Part shown: positions 1 to 12,205 of the stretch, piece by piece
Position numbering within the stretch: the first letter of the stretch is position 1
How the letters are laid out: each line of letters opens with the position of its first letter
NCBI RefSeq assembly: GCF_014633365.1
Contig: NC_068339.1
Coordinates: forward strand, 27,475,316 to 27,539,315
Direction: 5' to 3'
Source of the DNA: Diospyros lotus
Taxonomy: Eukaryota > Streptophyta > Magnoliopsida > Ericales > Ebenaceae
DNA length: 64,000 nt
The notes under the pieces: generated by a model
What the model was told of the DNA's origin: nothing
Seen by the model: the letters and a program-made list of their open reading frames with translations, nothing else
Databases searched by the model: none
Translations under genes and position numbers: made by a program

Positions 1-3000
1 TACACATCCTTGAACAGTGTCGGCCAATAAAATCCACTCTGAAAAATTTTTGCAACTGTTTTCTTGACAGAAAAATGGCCTCCACATGCAAGAGTATGAC
101 TGAAATTGATGACACTTTGTTACTCATGATCGGGTATGCATCTACGGATGATTTGGTCAGGACAATACTTGAAGAGGTAGGGCTCATCCCAAAAGAAGGT
201 TCTGACTTTTCTGAAGAATTTATGCCTATCTTGCTTACTCCAATGGTCTGGGATCAGACCAGTTGCCAGGTAGTTCGCAATGTCGGCATACCAAGGGACA
301 ACAGATGATGCACGAATAACATTCACTTTAAACAGTTGCTCATCAGGGAAATTGTCATGAATTGGTTCATCAAATTGTGTGAGATCTTGACTTGGAATCC
401 TTGACAAATGGTCAGCCACCACATTTTCTACTCCCATCTTGTCTCTGATTTCAATGTTGAACTCTTGCAAGAGTAAGATCCATCGGAGCAGACGGGGTTT
501 TGCATCTTGCTTTGTGAACAAATACTTTAGAGCAGTGTGATCAGTAAAAATGATCACTAGTGACCCTACGAGGTAAGATCGAAACTTGTCCAGGGCAAAG
601 ACAACTGCTAGTAACTCTTTCTCTGTAGTGGTGTAATTTTTTTGTGCCTCATTAAGAGTTTTGCTAGCATAATATATCACATGAGGTTTCTTATCCTTCC
701 TTTGCCCTAACACAGCTCCTACCGCGTAATCACTAGCATCGCACATAAGTTCAAACGGGAGGGACCAATCAGGGGACTGAATGATAGGTGCTGAAATGAG
801 TGCATCTTTCAATTTATCAAAAGCATTTTGACAGGCAGGACTCCATTCAAACGGAACATCTTGAGACAACAAATGGCACAAGGGTCTTGTTATGGTGCTA
901 AAGGAAGCAATGAATCTCCTATAAAACCCTGCATGTCCCAAAAAACTTCTGATGTCTTTCACATTCCTAGGGATGGGGAGTTTTTGAATTGTTTCAATTT
1001 TTGACCTGTCTACCTCCATCCCCCTAGATGAAACGATGTGCCCCAAGACTATGCCCTGTTTCACCATGAAGTGACATTTTTCCCAATTGAGTATCAGATT
1101 TGTTTCCTCACATCTTGCTAAAACCTTTTTCAGATTCTCCAAACAGGCCTCAAAGTTACTTCCATAAACAGAAAAGTCATCCATAAATACTTCAACAATC
1201 TGCTCAACCATTTCACTGAAAATGCTCATCATACACCTTTGAAAGGTGGCTGGAGCATTGCATAACCCAAATGGCATGCGCCTGTATGCAAATGTCCCAA
1301 ATGGACATGTGAAAGTTGTCTTCTCTTGATCTTCTAGTGCAATTTCTATCTGATTGTACCCTGAGTAGCCATCTAAGAAACAATAGTAGGCTTGGCCTGC
1401 TATTCTCTCCAGAACTTGATCCAAGAAAGGCAAAGGAAAATGATCTTTCCTTGTCACAGAATTGAGCTTTCTATAATCAATGCACATACGCCATCCTGTC
1501 TGGATGCGCGTGGGAATCAGTTCATTGTTCTCATTTTTTACAACAGTGACTCCAGACTTTTTGGGTACTACCTGTGTTGGACTTACCCACTTAGAATCAG
1601 AGATTGGGTAAATTATTTCAGCATCCAATAGCTTAAGCACTTCTTTTCTGACAACTTCTTTCATGTTGGGATTTAATCTCCTTTGCATTTGCCTAACTGG
1701 TTTTGCTCCTTCTTCCAAGAATATCTTATGAGTACAGATCAAAGGGCTAATACCTTGCAAATCTGAAATGGTCCATCCTAATGACTTCCTGTGTGCTTTT
1801 AGAACTTCTATCAGTTGTTGCTCTTGCTGAGGTGTCAAACTTGAAGAGATCACCACTGGGAATGCTTCCCCTTCTCCTAGAAAGACATACTTTAAATCAC
1901 TGGGCAATGGCTTTCTCTCAGGCGTGGACTGATGGCTATCAGGAGCCATGAGCTTATTGTCCAAGTTCCTTAATGGCTCTAAACCAGGCATCCATGTAGG
2001 CTTCTCACTTTCTTTGCTTATGACTTCCACTTCTTTTATTTCTTCGAGATCTTGATTTCCTTCTTTGGGTCTTCTCATGAACTCTTCAAAACAGTCATTG
2101 GTCAGTGTTTGGATCAAGTCTACCTCCTCCACTTCACTCTCAGTGTCCTGATGTTTGGCTACCCTGAAGATATTCATTTCTACAGTCATGTTCCCAAAAG
2201 ATAGCTTTAACACACCATTCCTACAGTTGATGATGGCATTTGATGTGGCAAGGAATGGTCGACCTAAGATGACTGGCACAGGAGGTTGAGGCCCCTGTTG
2301 CGGCTGGGTGTCCAAAACGATGAAGTCCACTGGAAAGTAGAACTTATCGATTTGTACCAGAACATCCTCCACAATTCCTCGTGGAACTTTGACTGATCGA
2401 TCAGCCAGCTGAAGGGTCACTCTAGTGGGTTTAAGCTCACCTAATCCCAACTGTTGATACACACTGTATGGCAACAAATTGACACTAGCTCCTAAATCCA
2501 AGAGTGCCCGATCAACCTTTTGACTTCCTATGATGCATGTAATGGTTGGACAGCCTGGATCTTTATATTTGGGAGGAGTTTTCAATTGGAGAATGGCGCT
2601 GACTTGTTCAGTCAAGAATGCCTTTTCATGCACATTTGTTTTCCTTTTGACAGTGCACAGATCTTTCAAAAACTTTGCATATGAAGGTGTTTGTTTGATT
2701 GCATCCAACAGCGGGATGTTGATTCTCACTTGCTTAAACACTTCATATATATTTGCATTTTGTTGCTCTTTTTTCAAATGATTCAACCTTTGTGGAAAAG
2801 GTGGTTTGGGCCTGTATTGAATTTCTTTCTCATCTTCTTTTTGTTTTTCATTTTTTTCATTTTTTTCATTTTTCTCATTTTTTTCATTTTTTTCCACGGT
2901 GGATTCATGATCTTTTGGTTCTTTTTCTTCATCAACATGTTGGTTTATCCTAGGATCAGTTGGTTTCTCAATTATTCTTCCACTTCTTAGGGCAGTCACT

Positions 3001-4496
3001 GCTTGCACTTGTTCATGAGTGTTGGTTTCACTATTTGAAGCTTCTACCTGGTTGGTTTGCCTAATTGGGTTAGGATTAGTTTGGGATGGAAACCTCCCGG
3101 GTTCTCTCACACTCAATGTTTGTGTTATCTTGGTCAACTGGCTCCTAATGTCTTCTATGGCTCTGTTTGTTTGGTCTTGATTTTTGACAAGCTGAGCAAC
3201 CTGATTATTGATACCTGTTTGACTTTGGATGAACTGGTGCAAGGTATCTTCCAAAGATCTCCTATGAGGAGGTTGGTAAGTATTGGATGAAGAACCTTGA
3301 TTTTGTTGGAAGGTATGTTGTTGTGTAGGGAAGGGAGGTTGAGAATGATTTCCAGAATCATTTCTCCAAGAAAAATTGGGGTGATTTCTATTATTGGGAT
3401 GGTATGAATTGTAGTTCTGATTATTCCCATAATAGGCTTCACTCTGATTTTGATTTTGTCTCCCCTCAAAGTTGTGTGAATGATTGTTATTAGTCTGCCC
3501 ATACAATACCTCCTTGAAAGCAGGTAGGGTAGGACATTCTTCAGTTGAATGATCTGTTGCATCACACACAGCACACTTTACTTCCACTTGATTAACAGAT
3601 TGCACCTTTTTGGGTTGCATGTTTTCAACTTTCTTTGTTAAAGCAGTTAGTCTTGCATTTAAATCGTCACTCTCACTCAGTTGGTATCTCCCTCTAGGTT
3701 GTGGATTTTCTCTTGAATCAAGAGCAAATGTTGGACCAACTTCCCAGTTCCTTGTATTCTCAGCCAATGTGTCAAAGAAGTGGAAAGCTTCTTCTGGAGT
3801 CTTCTCATAGAATTCTCCATTGCACATTATAGAAACTAGCATTTTCAATTGGGGAGTGAGTGAATCATGAAAGAAACTGACCACTCTCCATTGCTCAAAA
3901 GCATGGTGTGGACAAGTGTGAAGAAGGTCTTTAAACCTTTCCCACGCTTGCGCAAAATTCTCATTTGGTTTACAGGCAAAGTTCATGATTTGTCTTTGAA
4001 GAGTAGCAGTTCTGTTGGCAGGGAAGTATTTTTTTAAGAAAGTTGTTTGCATTTCTCTCCAAGTTCCTATAGATCTAGGTGGAAGAGTGCTTAACCATAT
4101 TTTTGCCTTATCTTTCAGTGAGAATGGAAAGAGTTTTAATCTTATGACATCCTCATTTGCTGTATGGTCCATGCAAGTGCTACATACTTCCTCAAATTCT
4201 TTCATATGAGTATATGGATTTTCAGAATCCATGCCATGAAAAGTTGGCAACAATTGGATTGTGTCAGGTTTGAAGTTAAACCTATGATGATGGATGGGAA
4301 GAATAATGCATGAGGGGGTTGTTTGCCTAGGAGGATGAAGATACTCCCTAAGGGGTCTGATCATCTCCTGATCAATGGGATCAGGGTCACCGTGGTCACT
4401 ACCACGTGCAGACATGTTCTGTGGAAGTGGCATGTTCTCATTGTGTTGAGACATGAGTGACTGATTTTCTACAGTTTTACCTGACCTAAGTATCAT
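1..4496 (-). pseudogene. gag-pol polyprotein of Ty3/Gypsy element, one in-frame stop
   Basis: An open frame of 1,458 codons runs from an ATG at 4,496 to a TAA at 120-122. Domains in order: retrotransposon gag (about residues 85-200); a CX2CX4HX4C zinc knuckle near 308-321; a Lys/Glu/Asn-rich repeat near 535-555; an aspartic protease with DLGAS at about 666; reverse transcriptase with FMDD at about 1105; RNase H starting near 1245 with TDHTAL further on. Beyond the TAA the same frame continues to the window edge (119-1) and encodes the start of the integrase zinc-binding region (CGGHF, then FYWPTLFKDV). The stop therefore sits between RNase H and integrase. Everything upstream is intact, so this copy is young or was under recent constraint. 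Whether the stop is a disabling mutation or is read through cannot be told from one copy. Confidence 0.92.
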
Positions 4497-4596
4497 ACAC
4501 TATGCAAAAATAAAGTAAAAAGAAACAGAGTTACCGAATTTATCAGGAGATGCTTCTTCTTATATTTTTTTTTTCCTTTTTGTTTTTGCCTCAATC

Positions 4597-4614
4597 TCCC
4601 CGGCAACGGCGCCA
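4597..4614 (-). other. Primer-binding site, tRNA-Asp type
   Basis: On the minus strand the 18 bases read TGGCGCCGTTGCCGGGGA. This is the complement of the 3' end of plant tRNA-Asp including CCA. It lies 5 bp inside the LTR edge and about 100 bp before the gag ATG, as expected for a minus-strand-DNA primer site. It is not itself a tRNA gene. Confidence 0.9.
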
Positions 4615-5460
4615 AAATTTGGCTGCACTCCCACCCTGCAATTAAAACACAAAACAAAACACAATAAAAATTTTATATTTTTTTCTTTGTTTAGGTGAGA
4701 GGTTTATACTCGTCAGTGTACGAGTGCAGTTGTAGTCTAAATTTAAATTTATATTTTCTGAATGAGTCCAGGTCGTCCACTGAGAGATTTATTTATGGCA
4801 AAATAAAAAGAATGTCACACAAGCACACACGCATTTGGATAAATTGGCAACAAGGTTTTTTATGGTTTTTTAAACAACAGATACTAGGAAATAAATTAAG
4901 GCAGTAATTGAAATAAATACTTTAAGTGAGAATATAAAATTGGATAGTACTTGAGTTAAGACAATTTCAGTGCCAACCCGTTGATTCCCAAATTTTAGCA
5001 TAAAAGATTAGCAACATTAATTTAATTTCAGATATGAGGGTTTGTTATTAAATGTAATTAGAGATGATGATAGTTCTAGGTTAAGCAATCCCCATACATG
5101 ATATGCGGGATTCTAATTTAAGCAACCACCATAAATTCAATTGCAATTAATACACAAAACAACTAAATTAATCATCCGGGTTTGGGTATGATAGCATTTC
5201 CAGTTCTAGTAACTCTCATACATGGCATGAAAGCTCTAAGTTAGGCTTACGCTCCAATCCAAACCTAGTGATTTCTCAATAATTAAGATACACTCATACT
5301 GAAATTTAAATTAATGTTACTTATTTAAAGCGCAGCTTTCTTTGGGAATCATTGGCGTTGGACACTGTCCTTGCCTTAACCCAAGATTAGATTTAGCTAC
5401 TCATTTCCATTTAAAAGTTAATTGACATGAATTTAAACGACGTAATTTAAATAACAGAAT

Positions 5461-5660
5461 TAAAATGACAAGAAATTTAAAGGCATAAACTAACCGGCCA
5501 TTTAGGCGGTGAATAATTAAATAACAAGAATTAAAATGACAAGAAATTTAAAGGCATAAACTAACCGGCCATTTAGGCGATGAATAATTAAATAACAAGA
5601 ATTAAAATGACAAGAAATTTAAAGGCATAAACTAACCGTCCATTTAGGCGGTGAATAATA
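5461..5660. repeat. 71-bp tandem repeat, about 2.8 copies
   Basis: Units start at 5,461, 5,532 and 5,603, an exact 71-bp period, and differ by only a few substitutions (for example ACCGGCC versus ACCGTCC). The array lies in the LTR downstream of its TATA box, so it would be in the transcribed R/U5 part. Confidence 0.9.
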
Positions 5661-5930
5661 AAGTAATAATAAATGACATAAGAATTTAAAAGAAGAAAGG
5701 AAGGAAGTAAGATCACAATAGAGAATACTAAAGAAAATGGGAAAGAACAAGAACAATTCTCAAAGAGAGAATTATAAGGAAACAACTAAACTTTGATTCA
5801 AGAATAATAATCACACTTACAAATGCAATCAAGTGATCTATTTATAGGCCACAAGATGCAATACAAACCACACAATTTCAATTATTCAACTAGACATAAT
5901 TATATCTAATGGGCACTCACACACTTAAAG

Positions 5931-6085
5931 TTAAATGGATTTTAGCTATAATACACACCTAATATTAAATGGATTTTAGCTAAAATACATACCTAATAAA
6001 GCATTCATAAAGTTAAATGGATTTTAGCTATAATATCCACCTAATAGTTAAATGGATTTTAGCTAAAACACACACCTAATAAAGC
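5931..6085. repeat. Short tandem repeat block in LTR U3
   Basis: Four copies of TTAAATGGATTTTAGCT are separated by variable CACACCTAATA-like spacers. They are upstream of the minus-strand TATA box and so in U3. Confidence 0.8.
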
Positions 6086-6205
6086 TCTCACATAAAAAAT
6101 AAAAATAGATTTCTATAAATTGGTTTTTAATCTTCATTAGGATTAAAAATAATCATTGGGCCTTCTCCAAATAATATCTTCCATGGGTTGCTCAAATTGG
6201 GTCTT

Positions 6206-6370
6206 AATTCTTCATGGGATTGAATTCTTCATGGACTTTAATTTTTCATGGGCTTGATTTCTTCATGGACTTGAATTCTTCATGGACTTGATTTTTCCAT
6301 GGGTTTGATTTCTTCATGGACTTGAATTCTTCATGGACTTTAAGTCTTCATGGGCTTGAATTCTTCATGC
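6206..6370. repeat. Minisatellite of about 16 bp in LTR U3
   Basis: Around ten degenerate copies of CTTCATGGACTTGAATT (variants GGGCTTGATT and GGACTTTAAT) occur head to tail. The block is in U3, further from the TATA box than the preceding one. Confidence 0.85.
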
Positions 6371-6783
6371 CTAAAAAAAAAAAAAATTAATTTAATGTTA
6401 TTAATAAATTATATATTATATATATGTATTACACATGGCACATATATATATATATATTATATTATATTATATATATATTACATGCATGCATATAATGATG
6501 TATATGTATTATATATAATTTTATATATTATTATTATTATTATTAAATTTTACTTTAAAATTTCATTTCATTCATTTTTCGATTTAAACTTGCATATAAC
6601 CATAAAATATATATTAATATCTAATTTAAACTATTTTTAAGATCAAAAGAAGGGTATAATTATAACAAAATTTTTATAAAATTAACCACTAATCAGTCTC
6701 CGAGGAAGGCTTTTGATGGGTTTTTTTGAAGGGAATCACTTGTACGGTGGTATGGGTAAAAATAAATTTTTTACCGTTTATCA

Positions 6784-8445
6784 GATACACATAGCGAAAT
6801 ATAATATATACACCATACATAGCTTAGGTATTTAAGCAACACGTATATTCATCAAATGAATACATAAATAAATGCATACCTACTACCCGATGTAAGGATA
6901 GAGTACATAAATGGTTTCTATACTAAGACTGAATCCATCTCAAGATGTGGTGGTCCTATTTGATCCACACCTAGTATGCTGAATGGTACTGTTTCTTTTC
7001 ATATGCTAGGCACAAAGGTTTCACATATCACTAGTGTCCGCGTCTCAAAATTATACGCGTGACCTTCACATGTATAATTTCTATGGTAGGAGAATATTTT
7101 CAGAGGAAGTAGAGAAGAAAAAGGAGAAGAAGGAAAAAAATATCGTGGGAGAGAATGTTAGAGAAAAGACAAAGGCCCTGCATCTACTTATTTAAACAAT
7201 TCCCCCTATTTATTTTCTTCTTCTCCCAAATTAAAATCTCTTCACGAATTCGCCGCCCATTTTAATAATGCAGTGCAATAATGCACTATTACTATACACT
7301 ATTGGTAAAGGGCCAAGGGTCAATTTTTGACCAATTTCTTCTATTGACATTTTGGGTATACGATATCGATATCAAACGCAACACTATATGGTGTGTGACT
7401 TTGTAGGTTCACTACTCGGTAGTAATTAGATAACACTGAAACCTTTTTGGTATCAGTCAACCCTTTGACCCATCACTAGAACTTCTTCAAATCGCAAATA
7501 CGTTTTGAGAGTTCCTGAATAGCGTATAGTAGTAGTTTAGGATAATATAGGTGGCAGTGAAGTCTCACTTCAAGTGAACCTATTACAGTTGATGATAACC
7601 GTGTATTATAATCCTTTCATCACCTAACGTCCTAACTGAGCGAGAGTTATAAAGTTAACAAACTCACAAACTCAATAACTATGTGTCAGACCTCATTAAT
7701 GTGACTAGATGACACATAAGGAAACATCTTTCCTGACTTTCAATATACCCTAGCCAAAGATTGTCTTGTCACATCAATAGTGGATCACATAGGACGTTTA
7801 CCCTATTAAATATCGACGAGGGTGATGAATCTTAGTCCTAACACCTGTCTCCATATACTATCAATATGAAATCACAAAAATGAACGTTCCTACCTCTCAA
7901 TTAGATGGTTAAGCTCATCAGCAAATCTCGCACACCAATACAGAAAATAATTATGTCGGTTCAAGTTTAAGGATCAACACACCATCACAACTTGATGATT
8001 CAACCATTATCCACCATGCCATATGGTCAGTCATAGGCATCACATTCAGTTGATCGTTCCCCAACAACCACTTATAGGTATACTAACAACTTCTCATGTC
8101 ATATGTGTAACATGGCATGTGACACACCATCTTCTCACCAGTATCCCCATACTGAATGAGGTAGTAACCCATGTACTAGTCCATATTGGATTAATTGGAG
8201 TCCACATCCAAAGAATCTAAGGAGTAGGAATAATTTAAGGAGTTCTGTTACTAAAGAATCCTGTCACACAGTCTCAGCACCTTGAAAATAAAATTCTCTA
8301 ACAGAAGATTTAGGGACTCATTCATATAATTGATTTGAGAAAATATGAATGAAGAAAACATTGCCTTTTATTGATTTATAAAAAATACAACTAATGCATT
8401 AAAAACAAGCCTGCTAGATGTCATCCAAATCTAGCATTAGGGCAC
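6784..8445 (-). repeat. Copia-type LTR remnant, minus orientation
   Basis: The right edge is supported by a minus-strand TGTGCCCTAATGC start at 8,445. It is preceded on that strand by a purine-rich CCTGGAGATTTTAG tract (8,451-8,464) of the kind that flanks plant Copia 3' LTRs. The left edge is taken as abutting the Ty3/Gypsy LTR and is uncertain. No coding sequence was found. Short open frames here are AT-rich noise. Confidence 0.5.
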
Positions 8446-8465
8446 ACAATACTAAAATCTCCAGG

Positions 8466-9177
8466 AATCAAAGACTTGGCTAAATCTGCAACCATGAAGG
8501 ACATAAAAAAGGCATGCGGGGATCTTCTCCACACTAGCCCTATGATGCCTTAGTCAGATAATATAGTTCGAGAAGTTCGTGTAAGAGGATGCAAATGTAT
8601 ATATGATGATGTGTGTCTTAAGGTGTCTTCAAGTATCTCGAAGAGTAATATAAGGTAGAGATCTTTCGGGTAAGTCTTAGAGAAAGAAAGTAAGGGCCCC
8701 AAAGATTCAAAAAGATTCGTTTTCCATGAAGGCAACTAGTATTTATATACGATTGGTGGGGTCCATAGATGAGTTCACAGACTCTTCCGATAGATGTATC
8801 GGGTGAGGCCGGAGAACCTAGAGATATTTTCGGGGTCAAGACACCTCGATGAATGTCTCCGGGTTATCCCAAAAAGTTCGGGGCCACTGGGTATCTTTTG
8901 CCTCGGAGACTTTGGAAAAGCCTTTGGACTATGTAAAATGAGAAAGCAAGACCAACTCGGAGGACTCTGGGCCTTGGGTGACTCTTGTCCCAGAGACTCT
9001 TCGGAGACTTTGGTTTCAACGGGAAACTACTTATGACTTAAGTAAAATTGTTAGGAAACTCCACAACAATAAAGATTATTAGCAATCTAAAATTCATATA
9101 AATAATAATGATAGTTGATTTAAAATGTGATCAAATGTTAGCGTTCAATTCTAATTCTGAAATTAAAACTAAATCGC
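8466..9177. other. Unclassified repeat-like DNA, no gene
   Basis: No domain-bearing frame is visible. Between about 8,860 and 9,020 the phrase CGGAGACT(T/C) recurs several times in a more GC-rich stretch, and a TATTTATATA box occurs near 8,735. This suggests an LTR or leader fragment of another element, but no termini could be placed. Confidence 0.35.
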
Positions 9178-10032
9178 TATGGGGTAAGTAGTGTAATTTA
9201 AAAATTTTGAACATTACCCCGATCCCGACGATTTGATCAACATCAAAAGTAAATCATTTACATACAAATAAAATAAATCTAACATTTAGATTTTTGAGTC
9301 ATTTACGGATCCAAACCACCCAAGTGTCCGACCTCTAACTTGTGATACGTGGCACACGTCCATTGGCGAGGAGAGCAAAATATGAATGTTACCTCCTTCT
9401 CCTTTTTTGCGACTTGTGTAAAGATGAAAAGAACCTCCCGTTTCAAATCGATGCAAAATAGAAACGGGAGAGTGTATAGTAATTTTTCAACTCTTGAAAA
9501 ACCACTTAACCATTAATTAATTTTGTGTAACCCATAAAGAGATATTTATGGAGAATTTCTAGAGTTTCTTAAACCCTAATGGATATAGGCTGGCCCATTT
9601 ATCCTAGTCCAATTAGGAACTTAATTAAAATAGATTTATTCTAGTCGAACTAGAAACTTAATTAAGTGGTCCAAATCCAATTATATATTTAAATAAAATA
9701 TTTGGTCCAAATCTAATTCAAACCCAAATATAATATTTAATTTAATATTTGGCCCAAATCTAATTTAGCTCAAATATAATATTTAATATTTAGCCCAAAT
9801 ACTTTATTTAGTCTAAATATTAATTTAAGCCCAAATATATTTTATTTTCTATTTGTCACTCCAACAAATAAAAAATTATTAAATTAGAAACTATTTTCTA
9901 ATTTAATCAATTGTCATTTTAGGAAATTCTTTCCTTTATGACGATTCCTCGTCATATCAACGTCATTACGTCTATTTGTTTTTTTTTCGTGAGAACCTAC
10001 GACGACACAACTTTTTTGTCGAAGTGTCCCAC

Positions 10033-12055
10033 TATAACATCTTAGATTTTCAAACTCAAATATGATGTAATACCTAAGGTTATTAAGTTCTAATACTTGA
10101 GGAAATAGGTCATTTCAAGGGATTATAGAAACCTTGAGGCAAAGGTTCAGTTTCTGAACTAGTGGCAAAATCGTAAATACTAAAGTTCGGGTAAAAGTGT
10201 AATTTACCTAAAATCTTGGGGTGCTAAGTGTAATTTATCTATTTTTCAAGGACTAAAAAGTGCAATTAAAAATGATCCGGGGACCAAATTGCAAGGGCCT
10301 AAATGCAAATTACCCAAAAAGTTTGGGCCAATGTGTAGTTCTTGAAACCTTAAAAATATCTCTTCAAGATATCATGGATTTCAAATTCAAATCAAATGGA
10401 ATTTTGGATTCCAAACTCTATTAAATTTAATTAAAAAGACGAGTGGTGCATTTGAGTTGGATGCACATGGGAGAAATGATGAAGCCTTATCTTCAATGAC
10501 ACATGGCAATCAACCATTGGACACTTGGAAGATAAGATAAGGTCACATGATGGCTCATAATGACCCTTTGAGGTGGCATTGCATGATTGGCTAAGGAAAA
10601 AGCTTACTTAGCTTCCAAATTTACAAAAGTCTCCAAACCTTATCCCTAAGGACATGTGGCAAGCATTCATTGGCCACTTGGAGATATGATTTAAAGTGTA
10701 ATGATGAGAAATGTGAAAATTGTAATTAACCGTGTGGGATGTAGTTGTAATGATGAAAAATGTAGAAAATGTAATTTACCATGTGGGATGTAATTATGGA
10801 GAATCTTGAAAATCTAATTAAACATGTGGAGGCACAAATCCCTAGGGACATATGGCATATTTTAATTGGATGCTCATGGATGGAATGATGATGCGACACG
10901 TGGTGCGATTTGATTCGTCGAAGTTTCGTATAAATAAGGGCTTTGGGGTTTTTCATTTTGAGCACCAAGTAAGGAAGAAAGGGAAGGGAGTTTGAGGGAG
11001 GAAATGCTGTTGAAAAGAAGGGAGAAAGTCGAGGGAGAATAAACCTTGATAGAATTTTCGGGTCTTTCTAGAAGTTTGTGCCAAGAAATAAGAAAATCTG
11101 CGAGAAAACCCATTCCGTTCGTTGTAAACCGTGCTTCCTAAGGTAACCGATCAAGGTAAGTGATTCTTGCATGTTTTGTGACACTTTGAGCATTTGTTGC
11201 TTTACTTGTGTGTGGATGATGGATTGCATATCATGCCTTCGTGGCTTACATGTCATATTTTCCCTTGGCTATGCATATTTCTTCTGCTTTGTTATATATC
11301 ATATTTGTGTTGATGACTGTGACTAATTGTTGGGTCATCATGGAAGAAATCGTGCTCTTACGGTAAGCCAAGGGTGACTATGATGACCGCGGGAGTGATT
11401 GTAACATCTTGGCATTGCTACCACAGGGGTGGATTTCATAATGACATTATTGCATTTGCACTCATGTATTCTCATTTTCTGAGTCACTCACTTAGATGTT
11501 ATTATCTAACTCGGGTTTTCATACCCTTGGGACATTCAACGTCCCGGGTTTCTCAGAAATGCCAGGTGTTCCAGGTTCTAGTTCGAGCAAGGGCAAAAGG
11601 GTGTTGCTCGGCTAGCTTTGGGCTTTGCAGCTAGCTTGGGGTTTTATTTCATTATGTAATTCAAGTGATGTATTGTAATAGCAGCTAGGATGATCGAGCT
11701 TGTATTAAATGTGTTGGTGTCCTACAGTTGTACTAAGGGTTGTGTGGGTGTAATATCTCAATTGGTGCACTTCAAATGTTGTATGGGAAAGTTGTCATGA
11801 TGAGGGTTTATTCGCTAGCTTGGGCATGTGCTGTAATTATAAGTACAAGTAGTGAGTTGTGTCTTTTGGGTTTATTGAAAGCTGTATGCGTTTCCTGTTC
11901 ATATAAAGGAATCTAGTGGAAACCTCTTTACTTAGCTTTGGTTAACCTTTCAGATTCGATCTAACGCTTCCATTGGTAAGGGTTTCCATAACGTCCATAG
12001 GTGATATCTGCTTATATTCCATGTTGTTGTGTATTTGAAAAAGTGGGGCGTTACA
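10033..12055 (+). mobile_element. Solo LTR, 2,023 bp, TSD CCCAC
   Basis: The unit starts TATAACATC (the inverted copy has TGTAACATC) and ends GGCGTTACA. It is flanked by exact CCCAC at 10,028-10,032 and 12,056-12,060. A TATAAATAAG box near 10,929 fixes the plus orientation. There is no internal coding sequence, so this is a solo LTR left by LTR-LTR recombination. TGTAAC...GTTACA ends and a 2-kb length suit Tekay/Del-like chromovirus LTRs, which is an inference. A diverged copy lies at 21,368-23,385 on the other strand. Confidence 0.88.
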
Positions 12056-12205
12056 CCCACTTAACCATACATCTGATTTTCTAGTTTAAGTTAAGGACCG
12101 TGCCTATTGCGTATGACTCATTAGACTTCCGAATATGTTGACAATGTGTCAGTATGAACACATAAGACAAGATTGATCTCTAGTAAGGCATTATGTTTAC
12201 CCAAT

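Larger units (their letters stand above)
1..6783 (-). mobile_element. Ty3/Gypsy LTR retrotransposon, Athila/Tat-like, 5' part
   Basis: A minus-strand element enters from the left edge. Reading leftward it has a 5' LTR (about 6,783 to 4,620), a 5-bp spacer, an 18-nt primer-binding site matching the 3' end of plant tRNA-Asp, a leader of about 100 bp, and then one long gag-pol frame that continues past position 1. The gag-protease-RT-RNase H order, the tRNA-Asp primer and the DLGAS-type protease suit the Athila/Tat side of plant Ty3/Gypsy. The integrase end, polypurine tract and 3' LTR lie outside the window, so target duplication and LTR-LTR divergence cannot be assessed. Confidence 0.9.
4620..6783 (-). 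repeat. 5' LTR of the Ty3/Gypsy element
   Basis: The inner edge is fixed by the primer site; the LTR ends in CA on the minus strand at 4,620. The outer edge is inferred at 6,783, where the minus strand begins TGATAAACGG; no second LTR is available to confirm it. A CTATAAATAG box on the minus strand near 5,838-5,847 is a good LTR promoter. The LTR is very AT-rich and holds three tandem-repeat blocks, listed separately. Two of them lie upstream of the TATA box in U3. Confidence 0.7.

Noticed and set aside
4597..4614. tRNA-Asp-like sequence
   Set aside because: Only the last 18 bases of the tRNA are matched, in the position of a primer-binding site. No cloverleaf is present, so it is not a tRNA gene.
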